64,000 nucleotides of DNA, from positions 186,001 to 250,000 of the forward strand of contig CP038132.1 of NCBI GenBank assembly GCA_004519485.1. Reading direction: 5' to 3'. This document shows, piece by piece, positions 42,581 through 49,064 of the stretch; position 1 is the stretch's first letter, and every line of letters starts with the position of its first letter. The notes below the pieces were generated by a model that saw only the letters and a program-made list of their open reading frames with translations, was not told the origin of the DNA and made no database searches. The position numbers and the translations under genes were made by a program. Source of the stretch: Nannochloropsis oceanica (lineage: Eukaryota > Sar > Eustigmatophyceae > Eustigmatales > Monodopsidaceae).

Positions 42581-44820
42581 ATGCCAAGAGGAAGGACGGC
42601 GGTGCCCTATTCTTATGGGATGCTGCTGTTGTTGTTGTTAGGAGTAATGGAACTCGTGCCGGCGGAGCCCGGCAAATGGGGCAAATCGGCAGTCTTCGTC
42701 AAGGGACAGTGGACGCCATTCGACGAGAACGACGAGGCTGGCGTGCCACAACCTTATCCACCACGGACGGACTCGTGGATGCAGAATGACACAAGCATCA
42801 TGGTCTCCATCTCCTCGTTTCGGGATTACCGGTGCCCCAAGACGCTCTACAACCTTTTTACGTACGCACTGAGGGAAGAGAGGGAAAATAATTGGGATGT
42901 ACATGTCTTGTACGAATTAATTGATGTGTGCATGCTTTTCAATTCTCGCTCGGTCCCAACTTTGGAAGAAGATTCAGAGTAAAGTTTGAAATAATAGCGT
43001 GGGGGGGGTGGAGTGGGGGGGGGACCTTGCACCTCCTCGCCATGTCGTTCCACACCCTGAACAAGGTTTCGCCTTCATTGTTTCTTACCTCAAATCGCTG
43101 TCTTCCCTTCCCTTTCCAATATGCCGCTCCACATCCCCAACCACAGCAAAGCCACCAACCCCAACCGCGTCTTCGCAGGTGTTGTTCAGCAAAACAGCCA
43201 CGATGACGCCGACTGCCTCTATGGCTATTGCGAGATGATCAAAGAAGAACGTGGACTTGAGCCGAAAACGCCCGCAACAGGACCGGCAGCCAAGGTCTTG
43301 GAGAATTGCCCTCACGCAGATCAAGTTAGGATGCTGCGCGTGTCTAGTGAAGATGCCAAAGGGCCAACATATGGGCGGTATCTAGGGAGCAAGCTGCTGG
43401 GCAGTGAGGAATTTTGCATGCAAATCGATGCGCATATGGATTTCGAGGATGACTGGGATAAGCAGCTTTTGGACATGTGGGGTGAGTGGGTATAAGGAGT
43501 GTTCGTGTGTATGTGTCTGTGTGTGGAGCATATACGCGGCAGAGCATGGGTGGTTGTTGCTGCTGCAATTTTGCAAAATTCTCACACTATCCCCCCTTCT
43601 CCTTCACACTCTTTCCCCCTCCAGGACTGACGAACAATGAGTACGGCGTGCTCACCACCTATGTGCCCAACTTCGACCAGCTCCACCTCAACCTCAATAA
43701 CCGATATGAAGTCCCGCAGATCTGTAAAGTTCTGTACACAAAGCCCGAAAACATGGTTCGTAACGAACAAGCGACAAATTGCATTTGGCTGAGCAAACCC
43801 AAGCTGACGGCATCGTGGGCGGCAGGCTTTTCGTTTAACAAGTGCCACGCGGATTTGAAGGCGCCGTATGACCCGCATCTACCCTCCTTGTTCGACGGCG
43901 AGGAGTATTCGAAATATGCAAGGATGTGGACACGGTACGTCAATCCCTCTTCATTTTGACACTTCATACGAAGTCCTGTTCTCCCTCCTCTGCCCCCCAC
44001 CTCCCCCCCCCTGTCCGAGTGCAAGTAAAGTATATACCTTTTTAACCCCTTCTCTCTTAATCCCCGTTTCTACCCCAGTGGCTACGATACCTACACGCCG
44101 CACCGAAGCATCGTCTACCACGACTATACCCATGGTCCACAGACCAAGCGCGCCAACGCGTGGTCTCGGAAACATCGCGAGCTAAAACGTTCGCATGACA
44201 GGCTCCGCACCCTCCTCGGTGATCCCGACGCGCATATCAAGAGAGATACGCCTGAGGCGAAAGAGATGTTGGGGAGGTGGGATTTGGGTGAAAAGAGGAG
44301 TTTAAACCAATTGATTGCGTTCACGGGGGTTGATACTCGGAATTCTAAGATTGATTTTGATAATTGTGGGAAATTGCAGTGGGTGCCCTTTGAGGAGGGG
44401 GAGGACGATGATTGGTACGTGGAAGATAGGAGGGAGGCCCAGGCCAAGGCGAAGAGAATATCGGATAAAACTAGGGCGCTCGCGGGCATGAGGGGGAAGC
44501 GGGTTTCAGATAAGAAGGGGAGAGGGTCGAAGGGCAGCATCACTGGTGGACAAGCACGGCATGGTGCAGGCGGTGTGCATGGATTGGACGAGCGCCTGGC
44601 GATTCCTGAAGGGGGTGGAGCTGTGTTTATTTTGGCGATATGTTTGATTGCTTTTGCGGCAGTGGTTTGCGCGTGCATCTACACGGGTAGAGTACTGCGG
44701 TTCCCTGAGGGAAAACTTGAAAAGGGGGGATGGGAAGGAGGGAGGGCATGGGAAGGGGTAGATGCAGGATTGCTGGCTGACTTTGGGGGGCTGGGAAGCA
44801 AGGTCGTAAAGATGATATAA
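42581..44820 (+). CDS. GlcNAc-transferase of the GT60 type (Skp1-hydroxyproline GnT-like)
   Basis: Exons 42581-42861, 43147-43481, 43625-43934 and 44079-44820 join in frame to 555 residues. The GlcNAc family pattern is clear: IMVSISSFRDYRCPKTLYNL, (F)TKATNPNRVFAGVVQQ across the first intron, the Asp-x-His metal site in FCMQIDAHMDFEDDWD, SKPKLTASWAAGFSFNKCHA, and YDTYTPHRSIVYHDYTHGP. Known GT60 enzymes add GlcNAc to hydroxyproline of Skp1 (cytosolic, in protists) or to mucin-type proteins in the Golgi (trypanosomatids). Here an N-terminal signal or anchor (MLLLLLLGVMELVPA) and a C-terminal helix (AVFILAICLIAFAAVVCACI) argue for a secretory-pathway enzyme. Basic, Gly-rich residues precede the last helix. 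Acceptor unknown. Confidence 0.87.
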
Positions 44821-45051
44821 CGAAGAATGTATTTGTGCGTATTGTGTTTGTAGGAAGTTTCAGTAATTGGAGTTTTAAAAATAAAATATGACAATTCCAA
44901 AGAGGAGAAATACATGTGATGGCATCAATAGGAATCGAAACAGGAGAAAAAGCGCCAAAAACTTTAATAAGACGGCATTGGACATGATTGATTGACATTG
45001 AAGCTTGTCTTCGTTGCTTTAGCTTCTTGCTTTAAGGATTGTTGGCACCTA

Positions 45052-45209
45052 TTAACGTTTTTCGTCCGAGGGGGACGAGGATGAGTCAGAATCGTAACCC
45101 GAATCGGGAGAGGAGGAGGAGGAGGAGGAAGATGAAGAGGAAGAGGAGGAGGAGGAGCCGGAAGAGGAAGAGGGGGAGGATCCACTACTACTACTACTAC
45201 TGCTACTAC

Positions 45210-45285
<76 letters not shown>

Positions 45286-45861
45286 ACTGCTACTACGACT
45301 ACTGCCGCTGCTGCTGCTGCTGTCAGAATCGCTGCTGCTGTCAGAATCGCTGCTGCTGTCACTATTCGACGAGTGAGAGGAAGAAGGAGAGGAAGAAGAC
45401 GAGGAAGAGGGTGAAGGAGACCGACGCCGCTTCTTCCCTCCACTTATCTTCCTCTTACTGCCGCTAGACGCCTTTTTGCTTTTGCTCTTACTTTTCTTGG
45501 ATTTGTTCTCCTCCGCCTGCATTTTACCCTCCTTTTGTTCCTTGGTCTCGTACCCGGGAGGCACATCCAGGGAGAAGGAAGGTTTCAGGCCTGGGTTTTC
45601 TAAGATAGCAGTCCTACTCTCTCGCTTCTGGTAGGGCCGAGCTTTCGCCTTGCATTCGTATGTCCAGTGTCCTGGGTGATTACACTTCTGGCACATAGCG
45701 CTCTTTTTATCCTCTCGCATGCGTTGGTAAGGACCCTTGCGAAGGTCAGTCACGACCGTCCTCCGTCCCCCGCCCAAGAGGTGGGAAGACATGGGAACTG
45801 GCGGGAAGATGATTGTTGCGGTTGGCTGCTTCCTCTTGCTCCTCCGTGCGCTCTCCAACAA
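45052..45861 (-). CDS. ZCCHC10: ZCCHC10-like zinc-knuckle protein with long poly-Ser tail
   Basis: The N-terminal region KKSAMCQKCNHPGHWTYECK contains one CCHC zinc knuckle (C-x2-C-x4-H-x4-C), followed by ARPYQKRESRTAIL as in ZCCHC10. Lys/Ser-rich segments and a very long Ser/Asp/Gly tail follow, as in animal ZCCHC10, which ends in a Ser-rich low-complexity region. The protein probably binds RNA in the nucleus. Family starts resemble MSSHLLGGG..., so the true ATG is likely 45792, giving 246 residues; the 45861 start adds 23 residues of no clear character. The Ser tract is encoded by a long triplet repeat and is therefore likely to vary in length. Confidence 0.75.
45184..45300. repeat. (TAC)n/(TGC)n triplet microsatellite inside the ZCCHC10-like gene
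   Basis: Near-perfect TAC triplets turn to TGC on the plus strand, encoding Ser on the minus strand (AGT/AGC). Short copies of a CTGCTGTCAGAATCG unit follow at about 45318-45360. Confidence 0.9.
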
Positions 45862-46243
45862 GCTTGGAATCGCCGTGCCTGAGTTGGGTGTGCAAGCTTG
45901 GAGTGAGTTGTTGCCCGGGAGATGCGGGGTAGAGTCTCAGCACACAAAGAGAGTATCAACGACCAAGAAGACAGCAATTTTCGACTACTGATGACTGGCG
46001 GGCGAACTTGAAGCCCTACCGAGCGGGCCCCAGCCCACCACCAAAAAATGACCACCACATCACGGTCGAGTGACGACAGGTGATACCAAAGCCCACCACT
46101 CGTAGACATTCCATCGGTCATTCCAGTGCGGGTAGGCTCGGAAACCCACAAAAAGTAAGTCTGAAGGATGAAATAGAAAAAAACAACTCAAGCACGACTT
46201 CACTTCACCACATTTATCGCATCTTTTAAGTCTCTATTCAGTG
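45862..46243. other. Spacer between tandem leftward genes
   Basis: Holds the promoter of the ZCCHC10-like gene. I looked here for the missing C-terminal part of the upstream Gfo/Idh gene and did not find it in any minus-strand frame. Confidence 0.5.
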
Positions 46244-46978
46244 TCACAGAGTGTCCAGGTCCCCTGCCGCCTTAGCCTCGGGCACCCACGAGGCTCCTTT
46301 CACGTAGACCTCCTCAATCTCGCTCCCCACCAAGAAACGAGCCATATCAAAATCGTGGCTGCTCATGTCCAAAAAGATGCCGCCGCTTGTCTTGAGGTAC
46401 TCAGCAGGGGGTGGGGCCTGATCCCGACTTACGATGCGGAAAGTCCGCATTTCGCCAATTGCGCCTTGCGTGATCTGCTTCTTGACATTTTGAAAGTTGA
46501 TGTCGAAGCGACGTTGGAAGCCGAGGATGAGCTTGGTGCCCGCCTTAGCCGCAGCTTGAGTGCAGGCGTCAATAGCAGAGAGATCGTTCGAGATCGGTTT
46601 CTCACAGAAGTCGTGTTTGCCACGCTCGACGGCCGACATGATTTGCTCCACGTGGCAGGGCGTGGGTGAAGCCACCACCACGGCATGCACATCGTCGCGG
46701 TCAAGCAGCTCGAAGTAGTCCTTGTGGTAGGTGGGCATGCCACCCGTTTGTCCTATTAACTTCTTACCCATCTCCTCGAAGGGGTCCGTAATGGCCACAA
46801 GCCGCGCGCCTGGCGTGTGGAAAGCGAGGGTATTGCCGTGTATCTGTCCGATGCGCCCGCAGCCAACGACGCCTACTCCCAACGGTGTTCGGGACATGCG
46901 GAGAAAGAAGCCCCAAGTTAGGACCGGGAAATGGAAGGCGAGACTTAGAAGGACGACGACGGCCTGCTTGAAGGCCAT
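46244..46978 (-). CDS. Gfo/Idh/MocA oxidoreductase (inositol-dehydrogenase-like), C-terminally short
   Basis: NAD(P)-dependent oxidoreductase acting on sugars or inositols. After a hydrophobic leader (AVVVLLSLAFHFPVLTWGFF) with Phe at the end, of plastid or secretory type, the Rossmann fold starts LGVGVVGCGRIGQIHGNTLA. The family motif CEKPIS is present (catalytic Lys), then GFQRRFDINF and the active-site segment GGIFLDMSSHDFDMARFL (Asp/His). The frame stops at 244 residues, directly after EEVYVKGASW...GDLDTL; relatives run about 100 residues further (GDlDta.v.lrf..G...). No downstream exon with the missing sheet was found, so the gene looks truncated at its 3' end, though an unusual intron (GTGACA donor) cannot be excluded. 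Confidence 0.75.
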   Translation of the reverse strand: MAFKQAVVVLLSLAFHFPVLTWGFFLRMSRTPLGVGVVGCGRIGQIHGNTLAFHTPGARLVAITDPFEEMGKKLIGQTGGMPTYHKDYFELLDRDDVHAVVVASPTPCHVEQIMSAVERGKHDFCEKPISNDLSAIDACTQAAAKAGTKLILGFQRRFDINFQNVKKQITQGAIGEMRTFRIVSRDQAPPPAEYLKTSGGIFLDMSSHDFDMARFLVGSEIEEVYVKGASWVPEAKAAGDLDTL

Positions 46979-46992
46979 GCTTCGATTCGAGT

Positions 46993-48723
46993 GTGACCGA
47001 TGTAATACGGATCATACTGGTGGCACTTGCTGAAGCACGACCCCGGGCAGCTGCAGGAGGAGGAGGAGGAGGGGGAAGGGATAGCAGGATGGATACAGGA
47101 GGGGATCCTGGAAGGGTAGGAGTGGGAGTCGGGGCGGCCGGAGCGGCAACAGGAGGAGGAGGAGAGGGAACGAGGGGAATCTCCACTATACTCTCTTTAC
47201 CCGGAGAACAGGCAGCACGAGCACTAGAAACCATTGGTAGAATTCGTGCGGCACTTACTGGAGGAATGGAGAAGGGAAAGAGAAAGATAGTGAGGCCGCT
47301 CCGACGAGGGGGAAGAGGGGGAGGAGAAGGAGGAGGAGGGGGAGAAGGAGGGAGAGGGGGAGGAGGGAGAGGGGGAGGAGGAGGAGGAGGAGGAGGGGGA
47401 GGGGGAGGAGGAGGAGGAGGGGGAGGAGGAGGAGGGGGAGAAGGAGGAGGGGGAGGAGGAGGAGGACGAGAAGGAGGGGGAGAAGGAGGAGGGGGAGGAG
47501 GAGGAGGACGAGAAGGAGGAGGCGGTGGAAGACGGGAAGAAGAAGGTAGAGGAGGAGGAGGGGAAGGAGGGAAAGGAGGAGGGGAAGGCAAGAAAGCTGG
47601 GGGTGGGACGGAAGTGGGAGGGAGGGGATATGTGGGAGCCAGTGCAACATCAGCACCAGCACCAACACCGGCAGTGGGAGGAGGGGAAGGAGGAGGGGGA
47701 GGAAGAAGAGGGAAAAGAACCCGGGCTGCGGAAGCAGCAGCAGCCGCCGGGATGCAGCTGACCATACTGGTGGCACTTGCTGAAGCACGACCCCGGGCAG
47801 CTGCAGGAGGAGGAGGAGGAGGAGGGAGGGATAGCAGGATGGATACAGGAGGGGATCCTGGAAGGGTAGGAGTGGGAGGAGTCGGGGCGGCCGGAGCGGC
47901 AACAGGAGGAGGAGGAGAGGGAACGAGGGGAAGGAGGAGGAGGAGGAGGAGGAGGAGGGGGAGGAGGACGAGGGAGGAGGAGGAGGAGGAGGAGGAGGAG
48001 GAGGAGGAGAAGAAGGAGGGGGAGAAGGAGGAGGAGAAGAAGGAGGAGGGGGGGGAGGAGGACGACGAGGAGGAGGAGGACGAGAAGGAGGAGGCGGTGG
48101 AAGACGGGAAGAAGAAGGTGGAGGATGAGGAGGAGAAGAAGAAGAAGAAGAAGAGGAGGACGAGAAGGAGGAGGCGGTGGAAGACGGGAAGAAGAAGGTG
48201 GAGGAGGAGGAGGAGAAGAAGAAGAAGAGGAGAAAGAGGAGGAAGAAGAATGGGGAGGAGGAGGAGGGGGAGGAGGAGGGAGAGGAGGAGGGAGACGAGG
48301 AGGGGGTGGAAGGGGAAGGGGCGGAGGAGGCGGAGGCGGTGGAAGCAGAGGACGGGGGGGGAAGGCGGAGGAGGCGGAGGCGGTGGAAGCAGAGGAGGAG
48401 GAGGGGAAGGTGGAGGAGGCGGAGGAGGCGGAGGCGGAGGAGGCGGAGGAGGAGGGGGCGGAGGCGGTGGAATTAGAGGGGAAGGAGGCGGAGGAGAACG
48501 AGGCGGAGGCGGAGGAGGACGAGGACGAGGCAGAGGAGGAGGTCATGGGCGGGCCATCCGAGGACTGTATTGGTGTGACACCTGTGAACAGTTCGTGTCC
48601 CGGGACGGCAATGGGGCACGTAACATCCTGCGGGTGTACAGGAGTATGGTCCGTGGAGAAGCTCGTCCCCATGATCTGCGGTTTGGTCAACCACGGCAAG
48701 ATATGCGGACACTCTATGTGTAG
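46993..48723 (+). CDS. 576-codon open frame: low-complexity Gly/Glu/Arg body with Fanzor/TnpB-like C-terminus
   Basis: An open frame runs through 1.5 kb of GGA/GAG repeats and ends in about 60 ordinary codons. Most of it ([25 protein letters not shown] types) is open simply because purine triplets contain few stops, so it is not good evidence for a protein. Two non-repetitive islands exist: LPGEQAARALETIGRIRAAL (about residues 73-110) and the C-terminus from GRAIRGLYWCDTCEQFVSRD onward. The latter is a real family signature (see the separate entry). A spliced Fanzor-type gene could use only these islands; I cannot tell. Confidence 0.3.
   Translation: MTDVIRIILVALAEARPRAAAGGGGGGGRDSRMDTGGDPGRVGVGVGAAGAATGGGGEGTRGISTILSLPGEQAARALETIGRIRAALTGGMEKGKRKIVRPLRRGGRGGGEGGGGGEGGRGGGGRGGGGGGGGGGGGGGGGGGGGGGGEGGGGGGGGREGGGEGGGGGGGGREGGGGGRREEEGRGGGGEGGKGGGEGKKAGGGTEVGGRGYVGASATSAPAPTPAVGGGEGGGGGRRGKRTRAAEAAAAAGMQLTILVALAEARPRAAAGGGGGGGRDSRMDTGGDPGRVGVGGVGAAGAATGGGGEGTRGRRRRRRRRRGRRTREEEEEEEEEEEEKKEGEKEEEKKEEGGEEDDEEEEDEKEEAVEDGKKKVEDEEEKKKKKKRRTRRRRRWKTGRRRWRRRRRRRRRGERGGRRMGRRRRGRRRERRRETRRGWKGKGRRRRRRWKQRTGGEGGGGGGGGSRGGGGEGGGGGGGGGGGGGGGGGGGGGIRGEGGGGERGGGGGGRGRGRGGGHGRAIRGLYWCDTCEQFVSRDGNGARNILRVYRSMVRGEARPHDLRFGQPRQDMRTLYV
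47013..47175. repeat. Direct repeat unit 1 (pairs with 47763-47930)
   Basis: Begins CATACTGGTGGCACTTGCTG and continues through GATAGCAGGATGGATACAGG to about GGAACGAGGGGA. The second copy, 750 bp downstream, is almost identical apart from small GGA length changes, so the duplication is recent. Confidence 0.85.
47300..48545 (+). repeat. Purine-strand (GGA/GAG/GAA)n tract, about 1.2 kb
   Basis: Nearly all purine on the plus strand, made of GGA, GAG, GAA and GGCGGA units, broken by the second direct-repeat copy and a short mixed patch near 47600-47760. Such mirror-repeat purine tracts can form triplex or R-loop structures and vary in length; assemblies often misplace copies. Confidence 0.9.
47763..47930. 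repeat. Direct repeat unit 2 (pairs with 47013-47175)
   Basis: Same sequence and orientation as unit 1. A smaller unit, GGCGGTGGAAGACGGGAAGA, recurs at about 47521, 48091 and 48172 within the purine tract, showing repeated local duplication. Confidence 0.85.
48545..48723 (+). mobile_element. Fanzor/TnpB-family C-terminal coding segment (zinc-ribbon half and RuvC-III motif)
   Basis: The plus-strand frame reads GLYWCDTCEQFVSRDGNGAR followed by NILRVYRSMVRGEARPHDLR and a stop. C-x2-C (codons at 48574 and 48583), then R-D-x-N-x-A-R-N-I (Asp codon 48604-48606), is the signature shared by TnpB, Cas12f and eukaryotic Fanzor proteins: the second half of the zinc ribbon followed by the third RuvC catalytic Asp. 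Fanzors are RNA-guided nucleases carried by eukaryotic transposons, and their guide RNA usually overlaps the element's end 3' of the gene. The RuvC-I/II regions and the recognition lobe are not visible upstream, where only purine repeats lie, so this is probably a remnant or the last exon of a gene I cannot resolve. Confidence 0.65.
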
Positions 48724-48789
48724 CGTTCCCGCTGACCTCCTCTTTTCTCCTCCTTCCCCTTCTCCTCCTGGCCCTGTGTGGGCCGTCCG

Positions 48790-48968
48790 GGGACTTTGCC
48801 AGGTCAAAAAACCTATCAAAGTCGCCAGAAAAACTCGGACGAGAAATAAGGGATGACACAAATTTATTGTTGGAAGGCTCCCCCTCGTATGCAAGTCCTC
48901 GAAGACGTCAGGTTGCATGCGATAGTTCTAGAGAGATGTAGGAGCAAGCAATAGAGCAAAAGAACTAT
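48790..48968 (+). mobile_element. Dispersed repeat copy B: 3' flank of the Fanzor-type segment, with terminal hairpin
   Basis: Starts 66 bp after the Fanzor-type stop and is the inverted relative of 42110-42285. It ends in a perfect 8-bp inverted repeat (ATAGTTCT 48922-48929, AGAACTAT 48961-48968) with a 31-nt loop, after which similarity to copy A stops and an AT microsatellite begins. This is where TnpB/Fanzor elements place the guide (omega) RNA and right end; that function is inference. Confidence 0.7.
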
Positions 48969-48975
48969 TCAGCAT

Positions 48976-49016
48976 TGATAATAATAAATAATAATACATA
49001 ATACATAATACATAAT
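48976..49016. repeat. AT microsatellite (AATAAT/ATACATA units)
   Basis: Short AATAAT units followed by ATACATA units, directly outside repeat copy B. Confidence 0.8.
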
Positions 49017-49064
49017 GTTGATATGTACCTCTCCCAAATATGTACACTTGCAAGCTAGCCTTAA

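Noticed and set aside
44964-45443. Minus-strand Ala/Val/Pro-rich frame over the TAC repeat
   Set aside because: It is an alternative frame of the triplet repeat in the ZCCHC10-like gene.
48558-48800. GGGCCATCCGAGGACTG at 48551 and GGGCCGTCCGGGGACTT at 48780 as a possible direct repeat bounding the element
   Set aside because: Too short and imperfect to distinguish from chance in GC-rich sequence; not used to set element borders.
47650-48918. Long minus-strand frame rich in Pro/Ser (about 420 codons), and similar ones at 46764-47765 and 47255-47902
   Set aside because: They are the complement of the purine repeat tract; CCT/TCC triplets contain no stops, so openness has no meaning, and no domain is visible.
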